Assembly (NCBI GenBank): GCA_003290165.1
Contig: QNQO01000808.1
Span: 419,654-483,653 of the forward strand
Direction of reading: 5' to 3'
DNA from: Berberis thunbergii
Taxonomy: Eukaryota; Streptophyta; Magnoliopsida; Ranunculales; Berberidaceae
DNA: 64,000 nt
This document shows, in pieces, positions 53,375 to 64,000 of the stretch. A model generated the notes under the pieces. The model was not told the DNA's origin. It searched no databases and worked only from the letters and a program-made list of their open reading frames with translations. A program made the translations under genes and the position numbers. Position 1 is the stretch's first letter. Each line of letters begins with the position of its first letter.

Positions 53375-54870
53375 GGAATTAATGTAACACACGTTGCGTT
53401 TACCTCTCCAAGTAGTCGGCAGCTTGTCAATAAATTTTGGATTGCTTGCACAAAGTCATTGCCGATTATCCTCCATGCCGATTTAAAAAAGAAAGAGGAA
53501 AACCCATCTGGCCCTAGAGCTTTGTCAGACTGTATAGGAGCAAGGGCTTCCGTGATCTCATCTCTGGTAATTTGCTCTATAAGTTTTGCTCCTTCCTCAA
53601 AAGAGATTGCACTGTCAAGTTGTAGGGTCTAAATAACTGATGGGTCATATGGTGCATTAGTTCCACCAAAAACACCTTCAAAGTAGCGGACACATTCTTC
53701 ACTTGTTTCATTTTTAGCGTTGTATAGGGATAGAATCTTGTTCTTCGATCTTCTTTCCTTCAAATAATTGTGAAAATAAGCCACATTCTTGTCTCCATTC
53801 CGCATGTGCTTGGCTTTTGATTTTTGTCTGGATTCTGACTCTTCATTTCTTATTGCAGCAACATAACATCTCACTGCACTCTTCTCCTGCTCAGCCAACA
53901 TAGCATCCAGTGGTTGTAGCTAAACTGCAGCTTGTAGATTGTCCATTGCTTGTTTTGTTGTAACTGTGTCAGTGTTCGCATTGATAAAAAAAAAATTTCG
54001 CCAGACAACCAATTTGGATTTAACTTGTTTGAGTTTCTTTACAAAACAATACATTGCATTGCCATTCGTGGATGTAGTCCATGCATCACGAACTACATCC
54101 ATGTACCCTTGCTCGCTCGTCCAGTAATTAAATAACCTAAAAGGGATCGGTCCTGAGTTCTTCTTCTCATAAATAGTCAGAGTCATAGGGGAGTGATCTG
54201 AGATTCCAGAATGAAGAAACTCTGCTTCTGCATTGGGGAGACTATTCAACCATTCATGGTTCACCATTACCCGATCTAATTTGCTCATGATCCTGCTTTC
54301 TCCAACTTGTTTATTACTCCATGTTAGGAAGTCACCCTTGTATTTGCAATCACTCAGTTGTGCATTCTGGGTGCAATAAAGGTATATAAAATGCATTGGA
54401 CGTATCGGTTCCCCTCCTACTCGTTCTTGTGAATTTAGGATGGAATTATAATCTCCCATGACTGCCCAAGGTTGATGATTGTGTTGTGCAAAGTCCTCAA
54501 TCTCCTTCCATAGTGTCTTCCTGTTCAGATAACTGTTACTACCATACACGAAAGTGAGGTTGCATGAAAACCCATTCGGCCAAGTTGTCTCCATGAACAT
54601 TGCTTGATCTGACGTAGATATTACACTGACATTCACAGCCTGTGGATCCCAGGCCACCCATATCCTTCCTCTATGAATCAGCTCATCGTTGTCTATAACA
54701 ACCCAGTCCTTCATCAGGTGTCTTTGCATATGCATTTTCTTCTCATTGCTTACTTTTGTCTCCAATAAACCCACCATACTTAACTTTTGTCTATTTATCA
54801 ATGATCTAACTTCTCCCTGCTTTAGGGGGTCATTAAGACCCCTCACATTCCAACATCCCACTCTAATCAT
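53375..54870 (-). pseudogene. LINE ORF2, first part: AP endonuclease and start of reverse transcriptase
   Basis: Starts at 54870 with MIRVGCWNVRGLNDPLKQGE. The endonuclease shows VGLLETKV (catalytic Glu), VMGDYNSILNSQERVGG (Asp/Asn) and SGISDHSPMTLTI (SDH motif), residues 1 to about 240. After a stop at about 53919 the frame resumes with MRNGDKNVAYFHNYLKERRS. Another stop (about 53627) comes before RDEITEALAPIQSDKALGPD (RT block 1), then GEVNATCVTLI at the CACTA junction. The endonuclease frame of 316 codons is intact, but the protein as a whole is not. Confidence 0.88.
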
Positions 54871-54892
54871 TAAAGGTCTTGTTTAGATTGAC

Positions 54893-56281
54893 TTACCCCC
54901 TTCCATGTCGAGTGTCCCGCCTACCCAATTTACAATTCTGTTTGTGATTAGGGTGTATACCTTGCTTCCCTGTAGAGCTGGATTCACCTTGATGCATGGT
55001 AGTTCCTGTGGAGCTCTTGTTGCGTACCAATGATTTTAGGCGCACCTGTCCCTTTGGGTCTTTAAGAATTTCTCTCCTATTCTGCATCATTGGCCCTGCC
55101 TCTCGTGCGTTGATTTCCTTTTGAGGTTCTAGTAACAGGAATCTATTCTCATCATTCCCAATGTTCCCTGCATAAGTTATGTCAGTGTCTCTGTTGGTAA
55201 CTTTCTGACTAACATCCGTAGGTAAAGCCTGATCATTGGTATCATCTACTTGCTCAAGGCGGCCATCATGTTAAGCATACACAACCATTGCTGTCGACAT
55301 CGCTGCGTCTTGATTCTTTGTTGACGTTCCACTCTCCTCAACGGTTATCTCTTCACTTATAATGTCATTTTGTTGTTTTTTGTTTTGTCTGCCCACAACC
55401 TCAACCCAACCTTCTTCCACTTCCTCGGACTCCTTTACACTGTCTGTCTGTTTCACTTCCTTTGCACGCTAATACCGAGTTGTTCTGGTAGTTTTCCCTT
55501 GGTTTCTTGGACAACTTAAAAGAAGCATGTCCAAAGCCTTTGCAGTGAATACATCTAACTGGCCTCCATGAGTATTCGACCTCCACCTCTAGCACTTTCC
55601 CATCATCTACAGCTACTGATATAGAACTTGGGTACTAACTATTTGCATCAATTTCAACACATACTCTTGCATACGATAGCCTAGTCCTGTTCTCCGTTGC
55701 TTTATCCAGCATCAAGGGTTTCCCCAATGTGCTAGCAATTGATTGCAAACCTTCCGGACTCCATAGGAAGAGGGGTACCTTCCTCAAATAGACCCAGATT
55801 GGTACTGAGTTTAGAATTTCTGCATTCGCTTCTATGTAAGGCTGCTAAGGCCGAATAATGAATATTCGACTTGATATGTGCACAGGACCTAGTTCCAGTA
55901 CTGTATCTCTGTCTTCCTTATTGCCAAACTGGAACACAAAAGCTTTGTCACCATACACAGACATCTCGAACTCCCCTTTTAGAGCCCATATTTTTTTTTA
56001 ATTTCTCCTTGACATAGCCATAAGCAAGTCGTTTCCCTACAAAGTTCCCGATTAGATAATCTTCACATTCAGCCATCCTTCTTCCGTGGTCTACTACCTT
56101 GATTTGGACCACTGGCTTCCCCTCTACTACTGATGGGGGCACATATTAACTTAGTGTTCCCACCAATAGTCTGACTGCTGAACAGAGATGCCCAACTCAT
56201 CGTGCGTGCCACCGTGTTCTGTTGTGAATCAATGGTTGTATTAGTCTCATTTGTAACTGAATCTGAATCATTGCGCTGCAC
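54893..56281 (-). pseudogene. LINE ORF1 (DUF4283 / zinc-knuckle gag-like), broken
   Basis: Starts MQRNDSDSVTNETNTTIDSQ at 56281. It continues through AECEDYLIGNFVGKRLAYGY and VKEKLKK, then YGDKAFVFQFGNKEDRDTVL (DUF4283), then WRPVRCIHCKGFGHASFKL. The zinc knuckle is CX2CX4HX4L, with the last cysteine lost. A variable C-terminal tail ends in SSTGKQGIHPNHKQNC. Frameshift and stop events near 55990, 55850, 55635 and 55470 split it. This protein normally binds LINE RNA. Confidence 0.75.
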
Positions 56282-56289
56282 AATAGGGT

Positions 56290-57900
56290 CTGCATAAATA
56301 AATCAACCACAATATTCACCCATTCTTTTAGAAAACTAGCATTTTTCATAAACATTTTTTAAATACTAAAACGGCGATCAAGTCCATTCAATATAGGAAA
56401 TTCATATTCCTTAACAAGTATATTTGCATGACAATCAAATTTGAGTCATTAAAGGATAATACAAACGCAAATACACATGCAATAACATACAAATACCCAA
56501 ATAAATTTTCTAATCATTTTAATCAAACTAAGCCCACACCATATTCTAATCAAACCAAATCCAGGTTGAGTTTCATTATTAAGGTACAAATATCCAGCCC
56601 AACCCAGAATTTTTAATTGTGGGTGATGGCCAAATCTGTAAAGTTATTGATTTGTAAACAGAGTTGGGCTCAGCTCAAAGTTCACAAAATTTATTGCATA
56701 AGAAAAATCCGTCAAGCCTGAATGTTTGAAATACAAGAGTTTTAATCACAAATTTATTTGATCGATCTATTGTCCCATGTTATTTTGACCAAACCCTAGT
56801 TCTCAATTAACACATCACATAAACCAATAAGTCAATTCGGTGTCTTTATTATTCAAAATCTAAATCAATTGAATCCAACACAAAATGAGCATCAAGGTTT
56901 GTGATGATACAAAAGATCAAAATGAAACCAAAGAGCCTAGGGTTAAATTAATTAATTCGACTTTCATTCTTTCTTCAATAAGGAGTTGACATTTAACCAC
57001 CCAGCATCTGATAATACCCAAACCTCCTTAAATAATATTGAAATACTCAGTATTTTAGTCAATCAACCTCAATAGATGACATGCACAGAGTTCGTCAGTT
57101 CTTAGAGTCGTCCTTAATCAATACTAACAAGTATCTAATATTTACACTAGTTGATGACGCTCAATAACATCTATTCATATAAAGATATCAGAAAATTTTG
57201 TGGATGGAATCATTCTACTAGTTGTTTCCACACCCAATATAAATCTAAGGACATGATTCATGCATCAAAATATGATAACTTAATAGAAACACAAATGGTG
57301 GAAGATGAGATAAAATACACTTTACTCCCTCAACTTGATTAATTACAGCAAGCAATAGAAATGTCAAAGATCAAGAATAAATCAACTCATAAATTAAACG
57401 GTTAATATAGAGTCTCACTCACAAGTTCCAGGAATGATAACTGCAAATTTAAGCTACGTACGAGCAGATCTATCTGCAAATACCCGAAAACTCCACCAAA
57501 AACCCTCGGCTACTTGGTGTTTGTCTCTAATCCTTCTCAAGTTCTTTTTCTCACTCTCACTTTCTCTCATTGTCTTATATTTCTTATCTTAATTGAAAAG
57601 GGAGTTCTTTTTTCTCTCCCATTCCTTTCTTTTATCTCTCTGCCTCTATTTTCTTTCTTATACGAAGCAAAGTCAGCCCATTATTTCTTTAGCAAACTCT
57701 ACTCAATATCAAACCCAACGAAAATCTATGTCCATAATATAAAAATGTGTCCAAGCTCAAAAGAAAAATAACACAAGTTTATATACCAACCTCACATTTT
57801 TATTCTATTTAGCAATTGTGAACAAAACAATCTTTTTACACATTATATAAAATTTAGTATATATCACAAATTAATAAATAAATAATATTTATATTTATTT
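56290..57900. other. probable LTR relic related to the 16819-19885 element
   Basis: The start AAATCAACCACAATATTCACC..CATTCTTTT matches AAATCAACCACAGTATCCACC..CATTCTTTT at about 17835. The right part CTATTTAGCAATTGTGAACA..ATCTTTTTA matches CTATTTAGCAATGGCAAATA..ATCTTTTTC at about 19809. No end with TG/CA and TSD was found. No gene is present. Confidence 0.4.
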
Positions 57901-57904
57901 AATT

Positions 57905-58358
57905 AGGCGGGTGTCTAAATTGGGCACAATATCGTTGCTTGCGACAAGTAGGTAGTGTCGAGGGCCTTCGCTCTCTTCACCCTCGATTTTAATAAGTGGT
58001 ATCGAAATCGATGGTTCAGCCTTGCGCTTGGCGAGTTGAAAGTGCATAATAGCACATAGTGGTGGAGCTTACCCTGGGCCAGGCTATAAGCTCAATATGT
58101 TTTGTCAATGTGGAGATTGTTGGAGATGTTGACTCAACATAGTCCCATAACTAGTAGTGAGCAACATCATTTAAAGTATAAATGGAGTTGACATGTCTCT
58201 CATTAGCAACGACGCCTTTTGAGGGCAGTTGATCACCGATCATAAAAAAAACCCCAACGCCTGAAAGTAAGTTGGTGTCTAATTGGGGATAATGTCATTG
58301 CTTGATAAATGTGAGATGGTGCCGAGGGGCTTCGCTCTCTTCGCCCCCAGTCCCAACA
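57905..58358 (+). mobile_element. truncated TRIM-like retrotransposon
   Basis: The 3' LTR is 58118-58358 (TGTTGGAGATGTTGACTCAA to CCAGTCCCAACA, inverted ends TGTTGG/CCAACA), preceded by GTGGAGAT. A shorter 5' LTR copy (about 57905-57994) shares GGTGTCTAA..TTGGG, GTCATTGCTTG and GGGGCTTCGCTCTCTTCGCC with it. A degenerate primer-binding site TGGTATCGAAATC starts at 57997. The interior is about 110 bp and non-coding. The 5' end is lost. Confidence 0.7.
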
Positions 58359-59067
58359 ACAACAATTTTGCAGCAACAATGACAAAAACCTCGCAGTGAC
58401 AACAACAACAATCTTGCTATCCATCCCCACATTTTCTCTCTCTGAAAACCTAATTTTGCAACCTACGATTGTGAGATTGAAAAACCAAATTTGGGTCTCA
58501 CCCAAATTGGCAAGAATGGAACTCAATCTCATAGTCATGGCCTGTGAAAATAGAAGGAAAAAAAAACACTTGAATTGGCAATATCCTTTTTATTCCTACG
58601 AGATTAGAGAGATAGGGGACGGGTTTAGAGTGGTAGAGACGAACCGACAGTGAGGGGGGGCAGCGGAGGGAAGTGAGATGATTGTTGATAGGGGTTCGCA
58701 TGTAAAGGAGGGTTGTTGGAAAAACCCTGAGTAGAGGAAGCAGAGGAAAGGTGGTGGTGTAACTCGGATGGTGGTGCAATTAAGTGGAAATAGTGGTGAT
58801 ACAAAGCAGTTGTCTTTTGCTAATCCATTTGAGTTTAAATTTGAGTAATGACACAGATGAACAAATTAACAAGGAAAAGGAAAATTTCATGGTTGTCTTG
58901 TTTGGGTATCTTTTTTGTGTCTTGTTTGATGATTTTTTTTTACACTAATATCCTTTCTGTGGATAGTGTTTTTTGTTGCGTTTTAAATATAAAAAAAGGT
59001 AAAAAATACAAACAAGATACAAAAGAGGCAACCAAACAAGACAGTCTAGAATTACTCAAAGAACAAG
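58359..59067. other. intergenic DNA, nothing recognised
   Basis: Mixed sequence with short CAACAA runs near the left end. The open frames here have no motif. Confidence 0.4.
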
Positions 59068-59184
59068 TGTAAAGACCAAAGGTGTGATGGCTCAATGGTT
59101 GAGCAATGGCGGATGTTATCACGGGGTCAAGTCCAGTCGGTGACATTTAGGGTATGAGGGGTTAAGCCATTAAAAAAAAAAAAA
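59068..59184 (+). mobile_element. tRNA-derived SINE
   Basis: GTGTGATGGCTCAATGGTTG (A box GGCTCAATGGTTGAG) is followed by CACGGGGTCAAGTCC (B box GGGTCAAGTCC) about 35 bp on, then a short body ending in ATTA and a 14-base A run (about 59172-59185). ACTCAAAGAACAAG before and ACTCAAACAAGG after the unit may be a decayed TSD. The SINE at 4713-4850 has the same plan but is not obviously the same family. Confidence 0.65.
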
Positions 59185-59185
59185 A

Positions 59186-60062
59186 CTCAAACAAGGCACA
59201 AAAGAGTCAACTACGCGGTCTCACCGCCCCCTAGTTGCAGCCAGCGGTCAAGATTTAGTGTGGAACAATTGAGGGAAAATGCCAAGTTGCGGTCTTGGTC
59301 TCAAGACCTGCGATGATATCTTTTGATCATGGAAGCGTCAAAGGTAAGCAAGCTAGTTAGCGCATCCAATAGGTACATATTCGTGACAATCATCTCCATG
59401 CTCAGTGTTTATGTTATGTGGTTTGGTTTAAGTGCCCCATGTTATTGATAAACAGCTGTTCTATTGTCTTTGGAAAAATCTAGGGCACCAGCACTGTAGT
59501 AGTGCTCATTGTCTTTTGTTTGTTCGACCATTTTTAAAAGGTTTGATTCCATGTAAAATTTTATGCACTTCATGTAATTGATGAATTCTAATGAAAATCT
59601 CTGTAAAGGAGCAATTTGGTTTCAAAGTTCGAAATTAATTAGGTTTATCTTTTTTAATTTGTTTATTGTATAACGCTGCTTTACTTGTAATAATCCATCT
59701 AGTATTATAGTTTAACGACCATCAATGCAAACAAAAACGAGTTAAGCTGCCTACAAATCCAGTCCATTCATTGCCTTTGTTAGGCTAAAACCACCCTTAA
59801 TTTGTTTACCACCACCTGCCCCTACCATTGTTTGTGTTGGGTTTGTTTAGCATTCAACAAACTTGGTCAAGTAATTGTATAACGTAACGTGTTCACCAAC
59901 CCTTCCAAAAACTTTCTCAAATCATTGTAAAACCTTGTGTTTTAGCACCCCCACATTTTCGTGTTATAGTTGTTTCTAATATCAACATCATTTGGATGAA
60001 ACTGTAAAATGTAAACTTTTTGTTTTGTTTTTATCCCATTCGCTTGTATTCATTAATATACC
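59186..60062. other. intergenic DNA, nothing recognised
   Basis: No supported gene, RNA or element boundary. Confidence 0.4.
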
Positions 60063-60591
60063 TAGGGGTGGGCAAAAACCGATTTAAATTCGGTTAATCG
60101 ACAGAATCGATTTTTAAATTCGGTTCAGTAATCGAACCGAAATATGAGTAGAAAGAAAATAATTTAAACCGAACCGAAGCGATTATAAACGGCTCGAAAT
60201 CGGTTTACGGTTTTGAACCAACCGATTTATAATCGAACTGACCGATTAATTAGATATATATAAATAACTAAATAACAAGTAGGTATCAATACTTGATTAG
60301 TGCAACAAATGCACTGTAGTACACCCTGTTGCACTGAATCACCCCATTCTCTCAAAGTTTTTTCAATTTTGGGCTAAAAATTGGACATGTTTTAATGAAA
60401 GTCTTTCAAATGCTTGAGCCTGAAATTTCGGCCCAACCGAACCGAACCGATCCGAAATTCGGTTCAACTGAATTCATTGGTTTACAAATACAAAATTCGA
60501 TTTCGATTTGAGTTTTGGGTAAACCGAATGAAATCGATTCAAAATCGATTTGGTGCTCAAAATCAAACCGAACCGACATTGCCCACCCCTA
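60063..60591. mobile_element. hAT-type MITE with TAGGGGTGGGCA ends, second member
   Basis: Starts TAGGGGTGGGCAAAAACCG and ends ACATTGCCCACCCCTA. ATATACC occurs on both sides, overlapping the right end by one base, so the 8-bp TSD is slightly altered (AATATACC and TATATACC). The interior is rich in CCGAACCGA / TTCGGTTC palindromes and is non-coding. It shares the terminal 12 bp, but little else, with 30100-31148. Confidence 0.8.
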
Positions 60592-61656
60592 TATACCATC
60601 TCTTTCCAACAATTTTATTTTGCAATTGAGATATATAAATTTTTTAAATAGAATAAAGCCCCCCTGATGATTGAGTTTCATATATGGGCCTATTTGGTAG
60701 CCCATTTTCGATGAAAATAAAATTCAAATCATATGTCAAGAGTTTTTCCTTCACTTTTAACAACAATAGATCGATTGATTCTACATAGTGATTGTTTTTC
60801 TATCAGGGTACTCACATCATGCAAGGATCGTGATTTTATTTTTCAAGTTAATTTCGGTTTCCTGATGTTAAATATATATTGAGTTGAGTATAGATAAGTA
60901 TATATATAATGAATTTGAGAGTATATGAGATATTTGAAAAAATAAGATGTAAGTAATAAATATATTAAACACATTAAATGAAACCTAAATATCAAGAAAT
61001 AAAAAAAAGGGTGGTTTCCAAAAATCAATAGATGACTAAAAGAAATTCAATTAGAAAAGCGAGAGGGGGGTGGTTTAAAGATCAATATATAATTAGAAAA
61101 AAAAAAAACCCCAAATTTTACGTAAGAAACCTCGAATTTTTTTCAAAAAAACCCTAAAAAAAATGCAACTTTTTGATAGTTGTTTTTTGTATTTTTACAA
61201 AAAATCCCTGAATTTACAACAACAAAAACCTCTAAAACATGCAATGTTTTGTCTCGTTCTTTATATTTTCGTAATTTCAAAAAAACGAAAATTTTGACGA
61301 ATTTTTGCAAAAACACAATCCTTCACAGGAATTTCTAGTACTCCAAGAAAGTATCACTGCAACTAGACTTCATACATTATGATTGATTTCAATAAATCAA
61401 ACCCAAACTTCACCTTAAAAATTCAAAAAACATAATCACTATTAGACCTTCATTCATAAAATCAAGCTAAAATACCACCTACCCACCAAATCACTGAGAG
61501 AGAAAACAAACTATTAAAACCCAAATATAATTAATGCCTGTGAACAACACCATAAGCTCATTACCCCCAAAAAATTATATCAAATAAAACCCTCACATTC
61601 TTAACTTATATCTCAAAACTTGAAAACCTAGACATATTATGAAAAATAAATCAATT
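60592..61656. other. intergenic DNA, nothing recognised
   Basis: Very AT-rich with several A runs. No gene or RNA. Confidence 0.4.
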
Positions 61657-61815
61657 CAGGATGGGACGGGATGAGCGGGATCGATAGATTTCATCCCGAT
61701 CCCATCTCACTTTAGATCGAGATGAGATTGATCAATCACAAAAGGATCCAAAAAATTGGGATTAAACGGGATGCGACTGGAAGACCAGGATTGCGAGATG
61801 GGATGCCCACCCCTA
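61657..61815 (-). mobile_element. partial hAT-type MITE (one end only)
   Basis: The minus-strand start TAGGGGTGGGCATCCCATCT is the same terminal motif as the two complete members. The interior repeats GGGATGGGAC/CCCGATCCCATC-type words. No matching second end was found on the left, so the element is truncated or the end has decayed. Confidence 0.5.
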
Positions 61816-63242
61816 ACAAAGATATAGAAAAAAGGCAGCGACTATCGCTCACCACAACTTACTCTCACCCACACCACTCATCCAATTTTTTTACCTGCTC
61901 TCCACACCATCCATTTAAACCACTATTCTTCTTCTTTCTCACCATCTCTTCTTAAGAACAAAAACGACGACAACAACATGGAAGGGGCTATCGATTGCAA
62001 GAGACGTGAAAAACGACCGACGACGGTGAGAGATAAATGAAATGGAGCGACAACCACCATGGCCTCTTCTCCATCTTCTTCTTCTCCTTCCCTTATCCAT
62101 CTTCTTCTTCTCATTCCTTTTTCCATCTTCTTCTTCTAATTCCTTTTCTAGTTCTCCCACTATCTATTCTCCTACTCTCTCCCAGTTCCTCTCTATTCTC
62201 TTCCACCATCTCTTTTTCTCGCACAAGTCGTTGCCCCCTCTCCATTTCATTTTTCTCCTTTCCCTCACACCTTTTTTGCCCTCACGCGACTTGTGTGAGT
62301 GGGGAACCCATCCTCGCATGGGCCGTCGCATGGCAATAAAATAAAGTGCAAGGGAAAGAAGAAGAAGAAGAATAAGAGGGAGGGGGCAACAACGTAATCG
62401 AGATTAGATCCTGTAAAGACTCCAACTCTTCTCTTCGTCTTCAATTTCGATTTGAGACAATGAAGGGAATTGGGAGGAGAAGAAGAGAGAGTCAATGTGG
62501 AGCGAAGACAGGAAATTGGGAGGGAAGATGGAATTTGATTTTGGAAGAGGAAGAGGTAATTGGAGAGAGTGTCTATGGAGGAAGAAAAAGAAGTTGAGAG
62601 GGGAGAGGATTGTTCTCAAGTTTGAATTTGAAAGTGAAGAAGATAAATTTAGGTTTTACTTTTATGGGTGGTGTGAAAAGAACAATAGTGTGGAAAAGAA
62701 AAATTATATGAACATTGTTGACGAAAGTAAGTTTGTGGTGAAAAAAAAATAAAATAAAATTGCAAATCCATCTGTTTTTATGTGTCTTGTCCACGCTCAA
62801 CTGCGCAAGACCCATAAAGCGTTTAAATCCCAAGAATGAATCCCGACACCACGGACTCTCCCATACCCATAATCCATAAATCATCATCTGCATCTGTAAT
62901 CCAACGGTTTCAATTAATGTTTCACGAAAACCATTAAAACTCTCACATGGTAGCTCTCCTACCCCAACTGCACGCCATTAACAACAAGGAGTCACCCAAA
63001 ACACACTCCCAATTTAAACACATCAAACTCACACCACTTTCGAATGCCAAATCCCCCAAGCATCACGCTTCTTCTTCTTTGTGTGAATTTGGGAATTGGG
63101 TTTTCTTTCTCCTTCCTTTGCTCTGAATCTGACTGACATTCTTCACTCCCCATTCCCTTTGTGTGAGTAATTGTTCACACGCTTAAAAGGGTCGCTATCT
63201 TTTGCTTTTTTAGAAGGTGGGTCGTTCTTGTTTGCGAAGAAG
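61816..63242. other. intergenic DNA and upstream region of the ECR gene
   Basis: 61920-62290 is strongly CT-rich (CTTCTTCTT, TCTCCC), and 62340-62640 is GA-rich on the same strand. Neither has protein motifs. 62900-63242 holds the presumed promoter and 5' UTR of the gene starting at 63243. No convincing TATA box was found, and pyrimidine-rich leader sequence precedes the ATG. Confidence 0.45.
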
Positions 63243-64000
63243 ATGAAGGTCAGTGTTGTTTCAAGGAGTGGGAGAGATGTTATCAAGGGTGGGGTCGAAC
63301 TCAATGATTCCGTAAGTTTATAGTGTTTTTTTATTTTCTTTACTCTTGAATTGCATCTGTTTCTTGGTTGATTTTCTTCACTGTATCTGAAATTGAATTG
63401 AAATTGTTCGAATAATTTGACACCTTATCTGATCTCAAATTGTTTACTTTGGGGTGTTTTGCAGGCTACTGTGAAAGATCTTCAGGAAGCAATTTATCGT
63501 AAAAGTAAAGTGAAAATCCACATCTTTTCCCTTGTTCTTAACTATGTATAAGTGTTCTAGTAGTATTCAAAGGTTTTGTGTGAAGTTGACCTATTTTATT
63601 GCATAATTTTTGTGATTTACTTTCAAGATTGCATTTATGGAGTTTGATGCAGTTTCATCAATAGTTTAGTTTATATTCATCATTGCTCTACATTATGACC
63701 AACTGTTCAGAGTGTTACATGTGATATTTTATAATGAAACAAGGATTGTTTTGGTTAATGGTGTAATAAACATTTTCTCTAATGAATTTGGGAGAGTGGT
63801 GTTCTTAATTACCATCTCAAGTTATAATTGCAAGCAATAGGTCTGTGGTTCAGTGTGAATTTATGGTCGCTGGAACCAGTGCTAAAAAAAATCATATGCT
63901 GTAAGTAGGAAGGGAAAGATCTTAACTAGAAATTTCTAATCCTATTTGGAAAATATGAATAAGTCTGAGCTAGTGAAAGATTGGCTATACCGAGGACTGG
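63243..64000 (+). CDS. CER10: very-long-chain enoyl-CoA reductase, 5' part (runs off the window)
   Basis: Exon 1 (63243-63311) reads MKVSVVSRSGRDVIKGGVEL then NDS, with donor TCC|GTAAGT. Exon 2 (63465-63504) follows the acceptor GTTTTGCAG and reads ATVKDLQEAIYRK, with donor AAAA|GTAAAG. This is the N-terminal ubiquitin-like part of plant trans-2-enoyl-CoA reductase (ECR/CER10), the ER-membrane enzyme that catalyses the last step of very-long-chain fatty acid elongation with NADPH. The rest of the roughly 310-residue protein, with its membrane segments and steroid-reductase domain, lies beyond 64000. The frame is clean and the splice sites are good. It is the only probable intact host gene in the window. 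The start codon agrees with the family. Confidence 0.88.

Larger units (their letters stand above)
39896..56285 (-). mobile_element. L1-type LINE, split by CACTA element C
   Basis: Minus orientation. The 3' poly-A tail is the T run at about 39896-39910. ORF2 covers RNase H, zinc finger and the rest of RT (39966-42592), then RT start and endonuclease (53375-54870). ORF1 is 54893-56281. Without the CACTA insertion (10,785 bp with TSD) the length is about 5.6 kb, normal for a plant L1 element. The 5' end is placed just upstream of ORF1, where sequence resembling an LTR relic begins. A clear LINE TSD was not found. Several stops and one frameshift show that it is inactive. Confidence 0.85.

Noticed and set aside
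59068..59184. tRNA gene
   Set aside because: Pol III boxes only. The sequence runs into a body and A tail like a SINE.
61722..61955. Small plus-strand ORF
   Set aside because: It overlaps the partial hAT MITE and a CT-rich tract, with no motif.
62042..62344. Serine/leucine-rich frames on the plus strand
   Set aside because: CT-rich low-complexity DNA gives such frames in all three phases. No homology recognised.

Overview
The window is nuclear DNA of a flowering plant, most likely a eudicot. It is AT-rich, its coding pieces are split by GT-AG introns, and nearly all of its identifiable content is plant transposable elements. The only convincing intact host gene is the 5' end of a very-long-chain enoyl-CoA reductase gene (ECR/CER10 type), which starts at 63243 and runs off the right edge. 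There are no rRNA or tRNA genes, no CRISPR array and no prokaryotic features.

Layout. 1-9327 is intergenic DNA with two related CACTA-type MITEs, a truncated TRIM beside the 5' end of a truncated Ty3/gypsy element, a SINE with a 10-bp target-site duplication (TSD), a broken exon of a conserved plant protein, a 0.65-kb TIR element, and a fold-back Mutator-like MITE with a 9-bp TSD. 9328-38808 is one decayed Ty3/gypsy (Tat-like) retrotransposon in minus orientation, about 9.5 kb once its insertions are removed. A 5.9-kb CACTA element (itself carrying a hAT element) sits in its 3' LTR. A TRIM and a 3-kb TG..CA element carrying a NERD gene fragment sit in its antisense ORF. A 10.6-kb CACTA element sits in its gag. 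39896-about 56285 is a minus-strand LINE split inside its reverse transcriptase by a second large CACTA element (42593-53374, TSD GGA). 56290-63242 is an LTR relic, a TRIM, a SINE, hAT MITEs and low-complexity DNA, followed by the ECR gene.

The most interesting content is the cargo of the two large CACTA elements, which share TIRs (CACTACAC..) and arrays of palindromic subterminal repeats built on ACGG(N)AAACCGT. The one at 27247-37873 carries intron-containing fragments of TIM22, an ABCB6/ABCB20-type transporter, DEK and GCN1. A TIM22 exon and an ABCB exon are fused in one open reading frame. The one at 42593-53374 carries, all on the plus strand, five consecutive AGO6-like exons with an uninterrupted reading frame, one exon of cysteine synthase, one of the CTPA protease, and the first four exons of a soluble inorganic pyrophosphatase with its start codon. 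Both are Pack-CACTA elements. No transposase coding was seen in either, so they would have to be mobilised in trans.

The nesting gives a relative timeline: gypsy and LINE first, then the CACTA, TRIM and LTR-type insertions, then hAT elements and fold-back MITEs inside those. Two unrelated elements carry fragments of RNA-silencing genes (AGO6 and NERD). Function is inferred from recognised protein families; no database search was possible.
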